Below are positions 44,739 through 54,764 of a stretch of 64,000 nucleotides of DNA, one piece after another. Position 1 is the first letter of the stretch. Each line of letters opens with the position of its first letter. Under the pieces are notes generated by a model. It worked only from the letters and a program-made list of their open reading frames with translations, was not told the DNA's origin and ran no database searches. Source of the DNA: Arthrobacter sp. M4 (GTDB lineage: Bacteria > Actinomycetota > Actinomycetes > Actinomycetales > Micrococcaceae); NCBI RefSeq assembly GCF_020251205.1, contig NZ_JAIWYX010000003.1, positions 248,001-312,000 on the forward strand. Reading direction: 5' to 3'. The translations under genes and the position numbers were made by a program.

Positions 44739-47441
44739 TCAGCCCAGAAGCGCCCGACGGGCGCTGTCTGTCCGTTGGGCCGCGTTGCCGATCCAGACGT
44801 CAGCAGCCAGGATCCGCGCACCATCCGTGCCCGCCAACACTGGGTTGAACTCAACCAGGACCACTCCCGGCAGGTCGTCCTTTAGGACGGCCAGCCTGGC
44901 CGCAAGGTCTTCCAGGGCCGCAATGTCGACGGCGGGAAGGCCCTGGTAGCCGAACAGCTTCCGGGAGGCCCTCGGGGCGCGGATAAAGTCGTGGACGTCG
45001 ACGGCGGACAGCGGCGGGACACGGTGCGCCCAGTCGTCGAGGAGGTTTACGGCGTCCCCTGCCAGCCCAAATGACACCACTGGACCAAGCAATGGATCCT
45101 CGATGGCGCGGAATGTGCAGGCCTGGCCGACCGGAACCATCGACTGAACCTCGAGCTCCGTTGAGCCGTACGGAGCCAGGGCCCGACGCATGTTGGCGAT
45201 ATTCCGGCGCAGCGATTCGGCATCACGAATGTCCAGCCGGACGCCGCCCAGGTCCAGGCGATGCTTGAGTGCCGGATCCGTTGTCTTCAGTACTACAGGC
45301 CACCCGAGCCGGTTCGCGGCCGCCACCGCATCGTCGTCTGTGGTGAACACCGCGGAGGGAACAATAGTGATGCCATAGTGTCCCAGCAGTGTTGCCGCGT
45401 TTGCGGCGTCGAGGCGTACAAGCTGTTCGCCGTGGAGGGATTGCAACAGTGATTCAAGCAGTTGCCGTGCCGCATCGGTGTCACAGCCGTCGGGTTCCTG
45501 AAACAGTCCTTGATCCCGTTGAAGCCACTGCGAGTAGTGCACCACGGCGGCGAGCGCCGCGACCGCTGCGCCTGGATTGGCATAGGACGGCACGGTTGGG
45601 ACGGCGCCGTCCTGGCCGTCCCGAATCGGCAGCAGCCCTTCCACGTTGACTGCAGGGTCCAGAATGCCGGAAAAAGCAGCGACCGCGGGTTTGCCGGCGG
45701 CGGAGGCGCATCCGGCGATGATTTCCGCGGTTTGTGTTGCGTCGAGGCTGCGGCCCGGAAGGAAGGCGCAGATGAGCGAGTGCACGTTGTCGCTGGCAAG
45801 TGCCGCTGACAAACGGTCGCTTAACGCAGGCCCTGCGATGGAGGCACCGGCGTCGAGGTCGATGTCCGTGACCGTTCGGTCAATGACGAGTCCGCGGGAT
45901 CCCGCGGACTCGGCAATAACGGATGCGAGGGCAGCTGAGTTGCTGGCAACCGCGATGCGTGGTCCTTTCGGGAGCGGTTGCCCGGAGACGATTTGGGCCA
46001 CGTCGGCCAGTTCTTCGATGGTGGCCACTTGAATGACGCCCGCCTGTCGGAACATCGCCTCCAGCGCACCTGCGGGGGCTTGGCTGGTTCGGACGATGTG
46101 GCCGGGAGGGAGCCTGAGCCCCATGACATCGGACCGGGCCAGGATTACCGGCTTGGTGCGCGCCAGACGGCGGGCCAGCCGGGAGAATTTCCGTGGGTTT
46201 CCGACTGATTCCAGGTAGAGCCCGACTGCGATGGTGTCGGCGTCGTCTTCCCAGTACTGCATGAGGTCGTTTCCAGACACGTCAGCACGGTTCCCGGCCG
46301 ACACAACACTGGACAGGCCAAGGCGGCGCCGGTAGGCGGCGGCATATAGCGCGACACCGATGGCCGATGACTGGCTGAAGAGGCCGAGCCGACCGGTCCG
46401 TGGGAGGGACGGCGCCATGGAGGCATTGAGGGAGACATCCTTGTTTGTGTTGACGATCCCCAGGGATTCCGGGCCTATGACCCTCATCCCGTAGCTCCTT
46501 GCCAGCCGGACCAAGGCACGCTGGCGTTGGAGTCCGTCCTTACCGGCTTCCGTAAACCCGGCGGAGGCAATCACCACGCCTTTCACTCCAGCGACGGCGC
46601 ACTCCGTGACTACTTTGGCCACCTCTTCGTACGGCACGGCGACCACAGCCAGCTGCACGGTTTCAGGAACCTCGGCGAGTTTGGCGTAGGACTTCATCCC
46701 TGCAAGTTCGAACGCTTCGGGGTTGATCGCGTACACCGGTCCGGTAAAGCCGCCGTCGATGATGTGTTCGAGGAGTTGGTATCCGACGGTGCCCCACGCC
46801 CGGCTTGCGCCGATAACAGCCACCGACGACGGCGCCAGCAGGTCCCGCACGCTGCGCGCCTCGGCGCGGTGCTCGCGGGCTTCCATGACGGCGCGGGACT
46901 TCATTGTGGGGTCGATGTCGAACGCGACGCTGACAACACCGTCGTCGAAGTGGCGCTGCACCTCATAGCCGGCGTCCGCGAACACCATAAGCATCTTCCG
47001 GTTCTCCGGCAGAACCTCGGCCGTGAAGCGGCGCACGCCATTCTCCAGTGCGGCGGCGGCGAGGTGTTCCAGCAGGATCGAGCCGATGCCGCGGCCTTGG
47101 TGGGCGTCCGAAATATTGAACGCGACTTCCGCCTGGGAGCGGTCCTCCAGTCGGTCGTACCGGCCGATCCCAACGATCTTTCCAGCGATGGTGATGACAA
47201 AGGCAACCCGGTCCCGATGGTCCACTTCCGTGAAGCGTTGAAGCTCCTTCTCAGACAGTCGTGGCTTGAATGAGAAGAACCGGAGGTAAATTGAGTTCTG
47301 GGACTGCCCGGTGTGGAACTCCTGGACGGCGCCTGCGTCATCGGGCGAGATCGGCCTGAGGTGCGCTGTGCCGCCGTCCCGCAGTACGACATCGGCCTCC
47401 CAATGTTCCGGATATACGCCGGCCCCGGGCTGATCCACCAT
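44739..47441 (-). CDS. Pat-type protein lysine acetyltransferase (GNAT fused to acyl-CoA synthetase-like domains)
   Basis: 900 residues. The N-terminal GNAT domain (about 15-180) has the acetyl-CoA loop HQGRGIGSILLEHL. A CoA-binding domain follows (VAVIGASRAWGTVGYQ, about 208), then the succinyl-CoA-synthetase-like core and a C-terminal ATP-grasp domain (about 670-890). With GNAT in front this is the arrangement seen in several actinobacterial Pat enzymes, the reverse of E. coli PatZ. It probably acetylates metabolic enzymes such as acetyl-CoA synthetase. First gene of the operon ending in tdk. Confidence 0.87.
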   Translation of the reverse strand: MVDQPGAGVYPEHWEADVVLRDGGTAHLRPISPDDAGAVQEFHTGQSQNSIYLRFFSFKPRLSEKELQRFTEVDHRDRVAFVITIAGKIVGIGRYDRLEDRSQAEVAFNISDAHQGRGIGSILLEHLAAAALENGVRRFTAEVLPENRKMLMVFADAGYEVQRHFDDGVVSVAFDIDPTMKSRAVMEAREHRAEARSVRDLLAPSSVAVIGASRAWGTVGYQLLEHIIDGGFTGPVYAINPEAFELAGMKSYAKLAEVPETVQLAVVAVPYEEVAKVVTECAVAGVKGVVIASAGFTEAGKDGLQRQRALVRLARSYGMRVIGPESLGIVNTNKDVSLNASMAPSLPRTGRLGLFSQSSAIGVALYAAAYRRRLGLSSVVSAGNRADVSGNDLMQYWEDDADTIAVGLYLESVGNPRKFSRLARRLARTKPVILARSDVMGLRLPPGHIVRTSQAPAGALEAMFRQAGVIQVATIEELADVAQIVSGQPLPKGPRIAVASNSAALASVIAESAGSRGLVIDRTVTDIDLDAGASIAGPALSDRLSAALASDNVHSLICAFLPGRSLDATQTAEIIAGCASAAGKPAVAAFSGILDPAVNVEGLLPIRDGQDGAVPTVPSYANPGAAVAALAAVVHYSQWLQRDQGLFQEPDGCDTDAARQLLESLLQSLHGEQLVRLDAANAATLLGHYGITIVPSAVFTTDDDAVAAANRLGWPVVLKTTDPALKHRLDLGGVRLDIRDAESLRRNIANMRRALAPYGSTELEVQSMVPVGQACTFRAIEDPLLGPVVSFGLAGDAVNLLDDWAHRVPPLSAVDVHDFIRAPRASRKLFGYQGLPAVDIAALEDLAARLAVLKDDLPGVVLVEFNPVLAGTDGARILAADVWIGNAAQRTDSARRALLG

Positions 47442-47495
47442 AGGCTTAGCCTAGCCAAGACCTCTGCAGTACACCGTTAAGGATTCACCGACTCC

Positions 47496-50057
47496 ATGGC
47501 CCGCCGCCAAAGCCCCGTCCATTCAGGCGAAGATACTTCGGACTACACCGAAAATATCGTCGACATCGATGTGACCTCCGAAATGGAGGGCTCGTTCCTC
47601 GAATACGCCTACTCCGTGATCTATTCGAGGGCGCTGCCCGACGCCAGGGATGGGCTGAAGCCAGTCCAGCGGCGCATCCTGTACATGATGAGCGACATGG
47701 GGCTTCGCCCCGACCGCGGCCATGTCAAGAGTGCCCGCGTTGTGGGTGAGGTCATGGGTAAGCTCCACCCCCACGGTGACGCCGCCATTTACGACGCCAT
47801 GGTGCGCATGGCGCAGGACTTCGCCCTGCGGCTTCCGCTGATCGACGGCCACGGCAACTTTGGATCGCTCGACGACGGCCCTGCGGCCCCCCGTTACACA
47901 GAGGCCCGCTTGGCTGCTGCGGCCCTGACGATGACGGACCATCTTGACGAAGATGTGGTGGATTTCGTCCCCAACTATGACAACCAACTGACCCAGCCGG
48001 ATGTACTGCCGGCGGCGTTCCCCAATCTGCTGGTCAATGGCACCACAGGCATTGCGGTCGGCATGGCCACGAACATGGCCCCCCACAACCTTGGCGAAGT
48101 CATCGAAGCGGCCCGGCACTTGATCGCCAACCCTGATGCGACGCTCGAGGACATCATGCAGTACGTCCCGGGCCCCGATTTGCCATCGGGCGGCCGCATC
48201 GTGGGCCTGGACGGCATCAAGGACGCGTACGAAACCGGCCGGGGCTCGTTCAAGACGAGGGCAAAAGTTGAGATCGAACAGCTCTCGGCACGCCGCACAG
48301 GCCTTGTGGTCACAGAGCTGCCGTACATGGTGGGTCCCGAGAAAGTCATCGAGAAGATCAAGGATGCCGTCAACGCCAAGAAGCTGACCGGCATCAGCGA
48401 CATCCTGGACCTCACGGACCGCAACCATGGCCTGCGGCTGGTCATTGAGCTGAAGAACGGCTTCAACCCCAACGCAGTGCTTCAGCAGCTCTACCGGCTG
48501 ACACCGATGGAAGACTCGTTCGGGATCAACAACGTCACATTGGTCGACGGCCAGCCGCAGACGCTCGGCCTCCTGGACCTGCTCCGCGTGTACGTGGACC
48601 ACAGGCTGTCCGTGGTGCGCCGGCGCACATCGTTCCGCCTTGGGAAGAAGAAGGACCGGCTCCACCTCGTGGAGGGCCTGCTGATCGCCATCGTGGATAT
48701 CGACGAAGTCATCCAGATCATCCGCTCCTCGGACGAGGCGGCAGCTGCCCGGGACAGGCTGATGTCCATCTACGACCTGACGGAGATCCAAGCGAATTAC
48801 ATCCTGGAGCTTCGGCTGCGTCAGCTGACCAAGTACTCCAGGATCGAACTGGAAAAGGAGCAGGACGAGCTCCACAAGGCGATCGCCGAATTGGAAGCCA
48901 TCCTCGCTTCTGACCAGCTTCTGCGGGAGCTAGTCTCCGGCGAACTCGAAGAGATCGCAAAGGCCCACGGCACCCCGCGCCGAACGGTCCTCCTGGAATC
49001 CGAGGCCGTGTCGCCAACAGTGGCCGCGCTGGCGACCGCACCCGGCCCCAAGGGCAAGGCCGCAGCACTGCCCCTCGAAATCGCCGATGACCCCTGCTGG
49101 GCCATCCTCAGCGCATCCGGACAGATCGCCCGGACCACCGGCCAGGAACCAATGGCGGAATCGGGCCCGCGCAGCAAGCATGATGTGTTCCGTTCCGTGG
49201 TCAAAACAACGGCCAGGGGCGAGATTGGGGCTGTTACCTCGCAGGGAAGGATGCTTCGGCTGCAGGTGATGGACATGCCGCTGTTGCCCCCCGTGTCCGG
49301 CATTCCGAACCTTACTGGCGGGGTCCCCGCCAAGGACTTCGTGACGTTGCCAAAGGGCGAAACACTCGTTGCCTTTGTGCCGTTGGATACGGTCCTGGCC
49401 ATGGGAACAGCGCAGGGCATCATCAAACGTGTTCAGCCGGAATATCCCCTCAACCGCGAGGACTGGGAGATCATCACGCTGAAGGACAAGGATCACGTCG
49501 TGGGAATCGCTCCCGCTGCGGAGGACGAGTCGGACTTGGTATTTATCACACGCCAGGCACAGTTGCTGAGGTTCCCGTCGGCAGTGGTCCGTCCCCAAGG
49601 CCGGACCGCGGGTGGCATGGCAGGCATCAAGCTGACCGCCGGGGACTCCGTCATCCACTTCGGCGTTGTGGCGCCGGGAGATGACACTGCAGTTGTGGTG
49701 ACCATTGCAGGCAGCAATGGCGCCCTGCCGGGGACAGCTCCCGGCACCGCGAAAGTTACCGCCTTCGCTGAGTATCCGGCCAAGGGCCGCGCCACAGGGG
49801 GCGTGCGCGCACACCGGTTCCTCAAGGGCGAGGATGTCCTATTGCTGGCTTGGGCGGGCCACGGCCCGGCAAAGGCGTGCGCCGCAAGCGGTGTGGCGAG
49901 GGCACTGCCGCAGGAACACGGCCGCCGCGACGGCTCCGGCATCCCGCTCTCCCAGCCCGTGGACGACATCGGTCCGAGCATGGCCTGGCCATCGGACGCA
50001 ACGGATACGCGAGTAGGCCCGGCGCAAGCCGCAACCGTAGAAACACCAACGGAGTAA
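47496..50057 (+). CDS. parC: DNA topoisomerase IV subunit A
   Basis: 853 residues. Type IIA topoisomerase breakage-reunion subunit: active Tyr134 in [10 protein letters not shown], and quinolone region [15 protein letters not shown] (residues 91-105), where Ala96 replaces the Ser83 of E. coli GyrA, and Asp100 matches Asp87. The C-terminal domain lacks the GyrA-box QRRGG and has [13 protein letters not shown], which supports topo IV and not gyrase. ParE is encoded 9 kb away at 59188-61296. Confidence 0.9.
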   Translation: MARRQSPVHSGEDTSDYTENIVDIDVTSEMEGSFLEYAYSVIYSRALPDARDGLKPVQRRILYMMSDMGLRPDRGHVKSARVVGEVMGKLHPHGDAAIYDAMVRMAQDFALRLPLIDGHGNFGSLDDGPAAPRYTEARLAAAALTMTDHLDEDVVDFVPNYDNQLTQPDVLPAAFPNLLVNGTTGIAVGMATNMAPHNLGEVIEAARHLIANPDATLEDIMQYVPGPDLPSGGRIVGLDGIKDAYETGRGSFKTRAKVEIEQLSARRTGLVVTELPYMVGPEKVIEKIKDAVNAKKLTGISDILDLTDRNHGLRLVIELKNGFNPNAVLQQLYRLTPMEDSFGINNVTLVDGQPQTLGLLDLLRVYVDHRLSVVRRRTSFRLGKKKDRLHLVEGLLIAIVDIDEVIQIIRSSDEAAAARDRLMSIYDLTEIQANYILELRLRQLTKYSRIELEKEQDELHKAIAELEAILASDQLLRELVSGELEEIAKAHGTPRRTVLLESEAVSPTVAALATAPGPKGKAAALPLEIADDPCWAILSASGQIARTTGQEPMAESGPRSKHDVFRSVVKTTARGEIGAVTSQGRMLRLQVMDMPLLPPVSGIPNLTGGVPAKDFVTLPKGETLVAFVPLDTVLAMGTAQGIIKRVQPEYPLNREDWEIITLKDKDHVVGIAPAAEDESDLVFITRQAQLLRFPSAVVRPQGRTAGGMAGIKLTAGDSVIHFGVVAPGDDTAVVVTIAGSNGALPGTAPGTAKVTAFAEYPAKGRATGGVRAHRFLKGEDVLLLAWAGHGPAKACAASGVARALPQEHGRRDGSGIPLSQPVDDIGPSMAWPSDATDTRVGPAQAATVETPTE

Positions 50058-50073
50058 CTGCACAACCCGCGGA

Positions 50074-50108
50074 GGAATGGGGACAGCCCACAGGGCCGTC
50101 CCCATTCC
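50074..50108. terminator. Convergent terminator between parC and the VOC-protein gene
   Basis: GGAATGGGGAC (50074-50084) pairs perfectly with GTCCCCATTCC (50098-50108), with a small inner GGCC-type stem. It lies 16 bases past the parC stop and 55 bases before the end of the convergent gene, so it could serve both. Confidence 0.8.
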
Positions 50109-50162
50109 ATTGCAAGGGATTACGGAGCCCCACGCATGCGGTCGCAGTGAGGTTCCGGCGTA

Positions 50163-50549
50163 TCACATTGTGTATTGCCCGACGCTCAGAATGTTGCCTT
50201 CCGTGTCCAGGAACCAGGCAGCCGATGATCCGTCCGGGAAGGAAGCAATGCCGTTTTCCGTCTTCAGCCCGGGAAAGTCGTATTCCTCAAACTGGACGCC
50301 GCGGGACCGAAGTTCAGCGACTTCAGCGGAAAGGTCGGGGACCATCCATCCAATTTGCGTATTCTTGGCAGTCCCTGCATTGTCGGTCTGGTAGAGCATA
50401 AAGCCGGTACCGCTTCCGCACCTGTACTGAAAATTGTCTTCCGCGTCCGGATTATCTGGTTCCAAGCCCAGCTTGTCCCGATAGAACTCCCGTGCCCTCT
50501 TGATATCGCTTGCCGGCAACACTGCGGCCACTGGCTGATCCTTGAGCAT
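50163..50549 (-). CDS. Glyoxalase/VOC-family protein
   Basis: About 128 residues from an ATG at 50549 (a GTG at 50558 is also in frame). The paired beta-alpha-beta-beta-beta modules of the vicinal-oxygen-chelate fold are visible: AVLPASDIKRAREFYRDKLGL and VAELRSRGVQFEEYDFPG, with a C-terminal WFLDTEGNILSVGQY segment. The metal ligand His of glyoxalase I is not obvious, so an antibiotic- or small-molecule-binding member is as likely as an enzyme. Convergent with parC. Confidence 0.82.
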   Translation of the reverse strand: MLKDQPVAAVLPASDIKRAREFYRDKLGLEPDNPDAEDNFQYRCGSGTGFMLYQTDNAGTAKNTQIGWMVPDLSAEVAELRSRGVQFEEYDFPGLKTENGIASFPDGSSAAWFLDTEGNILSVGQYTM

Positions 50550-50675
50550 GGCTCTCACTTTCCAGGCCCACCCCCAGAGCGAACTTTACTCTTGTTCCGA
50601 TCCGAGGGAAGTACCCCGGCCGATCCGCCTTGGGCCGTGAGGCTTGACACGATGAGCGGGGCCTAGACTGAGGGC

Positions 50676-51194
50676 ATGCCGATCATTCCCGATGAAAAAG
50701 ACTGGACGTGGGTTATGACCCGGCCGTGCCCGGAGTGCGGGTTCGACCCGGCCGGTGTCACGCCCTCAACCGTTGCCGGGACGGTTACCGCGCTGCTTCC
50801 CAGATGGCGCGCCGTCCTCCGGCGCCCGGCCGTCGGCACCAGGCCTAATGACCACACTTGGTCACCCCTCGAGTACGCGTGCCATGTGCGCGACGTCTTC
50901 GATCTATTCGACCGCCGGCTCAACCTGATGCTTAGCGACGACGCCGCCAAGTTCGACAACTGGGACCAGGACCAGGCTGCACTCGATGGCGACTACGAGC
51001 ACGCGGACGCGGAGGAAGTTGCCCTGCAACTCACTGCCGCTGGCGAGGAAATCGCTGCTTCATTCGCCTCAGTGACGGAGGATCAGTGGGACCGGACGGG
51101 TTTGAGGAGCAACGGCTCGGAATTCACAGTGCTTAGCTTCTCCCGGTACTTCCTCCACGACGTGGTCCACCATCTCCACGATGTGGACGGCTAG
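50676..51194 (+). CDS. DinB-family putative metal-dependent protein
   Basis: 172 residues. Four-helix DinB fold with likely metal ligands His70 (ACHVRDVFDLF), His161 and His165 (FLHDVVHHLHDVDG). A Cys-x2-Cys (CPECGFDPAG, residues 18-21) near the N-terminus is unusual and could be redox-active or zinc-binding. Some DinB-fold proteins are thiol transferases, but no substrate is evident. It ends with a four-base overlap with the convergent cydDC gene. Confidence 0.8.
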   Translation: MPIIPDEKDWTWVMTRPCPECGFDPAGVTPSTVAGTVTALLPRWRAVLRRPAVGTRPNDHTWSPLEYACHVRDVFDLFDRRLNLMLSDDAAKFDNWDQDQAALDGDYEHADAEEVALQLTAAGEEIAASFASVTEDQWDRTGLRSNGSEFTVLSFSRYFLHDVVHHLHDVDG

Positions 51195-54100
51195 GCGTTG
51201 ACGCGCCGTCCCTGACGGTCCACGGAAACCCTGGCGCCGGGCAGATCGTCGGCTGCATCCCCACCGCCGAGGACCAGGACCGAGTCACTGTCGTCGATAT
51301 CGGCTGGGTTGTGCGTTACCAGGATGACTGTCCGGTCCGCCAGGCCAACGCGAAGGTCAGCGAGGAGCATCCGCGCGGACTCAGCATCCAGGTGTGCTGT
51401 GGGCTCATCCAGCAGGATGACGTCGGCCCCGGTCAGGAGTGTTCTGGCCACAGCGAGGCGCTGTCGCTCTCCCCCGCTCAGAAACGCTCCGCCTGGGCCT
51501 ATGCGGGAGTCCAGGCCGTCGTCGAGCCGTCCCAACAGGGATCCCAGCCCGACCGCCGCCACCGCATCGCCAAGCTGGCGTTCGACGTCGGCCGCCCCAC
51601 CCCCGCTCGGTAGGCCAAGCAGGAGGTTGCCCCGGATAGTCGAATCAAAAAGGTGCGCCTCCTGGGGACACCACGCTGCGGACCCGCTCACCTCCGCCCG
51701 ACCGCCAACTGGCTCCAGGAACCCGAGCAGCACCGCCATCAGCGTGGATTTGCCTGAGCCTGAGGGGCCGCGGACGGCCATCCACGAACCAGGCCCTGCC
51801 TCCGCGGCGACGCCCTCGAATATGGGGTCCGAGTGCGGCCAGGCAGCAGCCAGGCCCTCAATTCGTACCCCGTCCCGGCCGTCTTCACGGTCCGGCACAC
51901 TAACCAACCCGGTGTCGGAGGAATCGAGCGTCTTGTGGTCCAGCGCCCCGGCTGCGGCCACCCGGCCCAGTACTTCGCGGAGGGCCGGGAATTGCCGGAC
52001 TGCCGTCGTCGCGGCCGCACTCGGCTCAACCAGCGCCAGTAGCAGCAGAACAACGACGGCGACAGTCGCCCCGGCTGCGGAGCCGTCCGCTATGGCCGGC
52101 ACCGTCAGCACCGCAGAGGCGACGGCGGCAAGGGAGCATGCCAAAGTGGTCGCTGCCTGTCCCAGGCCGTCTGCCCAGGCCGATCGCTGTGATGCGTCGG
52201 TAGCGGCGCGATCAGCTTTTCCGATCGCGGAGAGCACCGGGGACGACACCCTATTGGCCATCAAGTCGTCCCTCGCGTCGATCGCGGCGGCCGCGTCACG
52301 AAGAACCCTGACACGCAGCCTTTGCTCGGCGCGCGCGGCCATCCTGTCCCCTGCGAGCGCCAGGGCCGGACCGATCAGCAGGGACACGACCACAGCTGCC
52401 AGAACGGCGGGCACTGCTGCCGGCAAGACGATGACGGCGACAGCAACAGTCCCTCCTGCGACGGCAAGGGCGGCGACGGGCGGAAGAATAACGCGCGGAA
52501 GAAGATCACGGACAGTGTCGACGTCGTCAACAACGGACCCCAGCACCGTTCCGCCTTGGAGCAGTCGACGGAGCGACAGGGCGCGACGGCTGAGTGATGC
52601 CCACAGGGCTCCGCGCAACTTGGTGACGGTGGCGAACACCGCGTCGTGCAACGCCAGGCGCTCACAGTACCGGAGCACCGCGCGACCGATGCCGAAGAAC
52701 CGCACGCCGACGATTGCACCCAAGAGGTACAGGATAGGTGGCTGTTCACTGGCCCGTATGATCAGCCAGCCGGACAGCCCGGAAAGCGCGGCAGCGAAGC
52801 AGGCCGCAAGGACGCCGAGGAGGGCAGCTCCGGCAAACCGCCAGCGCAAGGGCGCCAGCAGTCCCAAAAGTGTCGATAACGTTCCCGGAACGCCACCGCT
52901 GGCTGGGGTTTCATTCGGCACGTAGCTTGGGGCCGGATCAGGCGTGGAGGCTGCCGTGATTGATCGCGTCGCGTGGTCCCCGGTGCTCCTGCCTATCGTG
53001 GGGAGGCTTCGGAGCGCGGTGCCTGGCCGACCCTGATCTGGCTCAACGTCCACTACGTAATCTGCCAGTGCGCGGGTCTGTGCGTCGTGTGCCACCAGAA
53101 GCACCGTCATATGTGCGGGCAGGTTGCGGATTGCCTGGTGCACGGCATGGGCTGCGACGTCGTCGAGGTGGGCCGTGGGCTCGTCGAGCAGCAGAAGAGT
53201 GGCGCCCGCCTCGATCCTGGCCAGTCCGCGGGCCAGTGCCACGCGCCGCAATTCACCAGGGCTGAGCTCGGCTGGATGGCGAGCCGCCAGGTGGCTGGCT
53301 GCAGCGCCATGAAGGCACCGCAGGACCGCGGCCGCTAGGTCCTGCTCGCTTCCCATCCCTGAGAGATACAGGAGTACTTCGTCACCGACAGTGGCGGCCA
53401 CCATGGTCGGATGCTGCGGCACCCACGCCACGCGGTTAGCGTCGAATCCCGAATAGCGTCCCTCGACCGAGGTTTTCGATCCGTCGTCGCGGACCGTGCC
53501 CGCAAGCACGCCCAGGACGGTACTTTTCCCGGAACCGCTGGGCCCGGAGAGTGCCGTGACGGTTCCGGGACGCGCGCTGAACGTCAAGGGCCCGACGGCG
53601 GCCTGCCGCCTTCCGTCGTAGCGCACCGTCAGCCCTTCGACCTCGAGCCCGGAAGGGTAGTGCCCGGAAGGGTCGTGGCCGGAAGCGTTGTGGCCTTGGC
53701 TTGCAGTCACGCCCGGCGGGCCCTCCTGCTTATTGCTTTCCACGGTGCTGGGCGTTGCAGTCCCTGGCGCGCCGGCGGGGGCGGCAGCGAGCACGGCGTT
53801 TGCCGCGGCGAGCGCCACCCGCCCCTCATCGCTGGCGTGGTGGGCTGTTCCCAGTTCCCTGAGGGGCAGGTAGCAGTCTGGGGCCAGCAGGAGAGCGAGG
53901 AGGCCGGCTTCCAACGGCATTTCCCCCGCAACGAGCCGAACGCCGATAAAGACCGCCACAACCGCAACGGAGATGGTGGCGATCAGTTCCAGGGCAAGTG
54001 ACGACATAAACGCCGTGCGCAAAGTACCCATGGTCCGGTGGCGGTATTCGTTGGACAGCTCTTCCAGGGCTTTGCGCTGTCCCGCGGCCCTGCCAAGCCC

Positions 54101-54757
54101 TACCAGCACGGGGAGTCCCTTGGCGAGTTCCACAATGTGCCCGGAAAGTCGTGACAGCGTCGCTTGGGCTTCCCGAACCCGCTCTTCGGTGTGCCTGCCA
54201 ATGAGCACCATGAACAGCGGAACAAGGGGAACGGTGAAGACGATCACCAGTGCGCTCACCCAGTCCGCGAGCAGGATGCGCGCTCCAATGATCAGCGGAA
54301 TTACGGCACAGTTGACCAGGGCGGGAAGGAATTGCGTGTAATAGTTGTCCAGTGCGTCCAGGCCCTTCGTCGCCAGGATCGCCATGCCACCGTCGCTGCC
54401 GACGGCCGCCTCAGCCTGCCCGTAGCCTATGTGGCGTCCACGTGGCGACAGGGCTGCCCCAAGCAGCGAGGCACGAAGTTCCTCCTTCACGCCGAGCGCT
54501 GCACGACGTGCAGCTACGGATTGTCCCCAGACCGAGACAGACCTCAGGATCGCCCCGGCAGCACCACTGAGTACTGCCCCGAAGATTGCGTTCCCGACCG
54601 GTCCGGCGGCGCCCGCGTCGCCGGCCGCGAGGGCCGCCAATAGCGTGGCTACGGACTGGGCCAGCAGTATGAGGGACGCGGCCTTCATTGCGGCAAGGAG
54701 CCCGAGCCACCACAGGGCGAACCGAGTGGACGGACCGGAGGGGAAGGTCGGCCTCAT
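51191..54757 (-). CDS. cydDC: CydD-CydC fusion, thiol exporter required for cytochrome bd assembly
   Basis: 1188 residues joining two ABC half-transporters. CydD: membrane domain to about 340, linker 340-370, nucleotide-binding domain with GPSGSGKSTVLGV and LSPGELRRVALARG. CydC: membrane domain about 640-930, nucleotide-binding domain with GPSGSGKSTLMAV and LSGGERQRLAVART. In E. coli CydDC exports glutathione/cysteine for cytochrome bd maturation. I chose the ATG at 54757, eight bases after the cydB stop; longer in-frame starts overlap cydB. Confidence 0.9.
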   Translation of the reverse strand: MRPTFPSGPSTRFALWWLGLLAAMKAASLILLAQSVATLLAALAAGDAGAAGPVGNAIFGAVLSGAAGAILRSVSVWGQSVAARRAALGVKEELRASLLGAALSPRGRHIGYGQAEAAVGSDGGMAILATKGLDALDNYYTQFLPALVNCAVIPLIIGARILLADWVSALVIVFTVPLVPLFMVLIGRHTEERVREAQATLSRLSGHIVELAKGLPVLVGLGRAAGQRKALEELSNEYRHRTMGTLRTAFMSSLALELIATISVAVVAVFIGVRLVAGEMPLEAGLLALLLAPDCYLPLRELGTAHHASDEGRVALAAANAVLAAAPAGAPGTATPSTVESNKQEGPPGVTASQGHNASGHDPSGHYPSGLEVEGLTVRYDGRRQAAVGPLTFSARPGTVTALSGPSGSGKSTVLGVLAGTVRDDGSKTSVEGRYSGFDANRVAWVPQHPTMVAATVGDEVLLYLSGMGSEQDLAAAVLRCLHGAAASHLAARHPAELSPGELRRVALARGLARIEAGATLLLLDEPTAHLDDVAAHAVHQAIRNLPAHMTVLLVAHDAQTRALADYVVDVEPDQGRPGTALRSLPTIGRSTGDHATRSITAASTPDPAPSYVPNETPASGGVPGTLSTLLGLLAPLRWRFAGAALLGVLAACFAAALSGLSGWLIIRASEQPPILYLLGAIVGVRFFGIGRAVLRYCERLALHDAVFATVTKLRGALWASLSRRALSLRRLLQGGTVLGSVVDDVDTVRDLLPRVILPPVAALAVAGGTVAVAVIVLPAAVPAVLAAVVVSLLIGPALALAGDRMAARAEQRLRVRVLRDAAAAIDARDDLMANRVSSPVLSAIGKADRAATDASQRSAWADGLGQAATTLACSLAAVASAVLTVPAIADGSAAGATVAVVVLLLLALVEPSAAATTAVRQFPALREVLGRVAAAGALDHKTLDSSDTGLVSVPDREDGRDGVRIEGLAAAWPHSDPIFEGVAAEAGPGSWMAVRGPSGSGKSTLMAVLLGFLEPVGGRAEVSGSAAWCPQEAHLFDSTIRGNLLLGLPSGGGAADVERQLGDAVAAVGLGSLLGRLDDGLDSRIGPGGAFLSGGERQRLAVARTLLTGADVILLDEPTAHLDAESARMLLADLRVGLADRTVILVTHNPADIDDSDSVLVLGGGDAADDLPGARVSVDRQGRRVNA
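53650..53697 (-). repeat. 15-bp tandem repeats in the CydD linker
   Basis: Three imperfect copies of a 15-bp unit related to CGGAAGGGTCGTGGC encode the five-residue pattern G-H-x-x-S three times in the linker between the CydD membrane domain and its nucleotide-binding domain (residues about 353-369: GHNASGHDPSGHYPSG). The result is a local histidine-rich loop. Confidence 0.75.
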
Positions 54758-54764
54758 GGGTGCG

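Noticed and set aside
47496..50057. parC read as gyrA
   Set aside because: The C-terminal domain lacks the GyrA box QRRGG and a matching ParE-type subunit is encoded nearby, so topoisomerase IV fits better. Gyrase genes are expected elsewhere.
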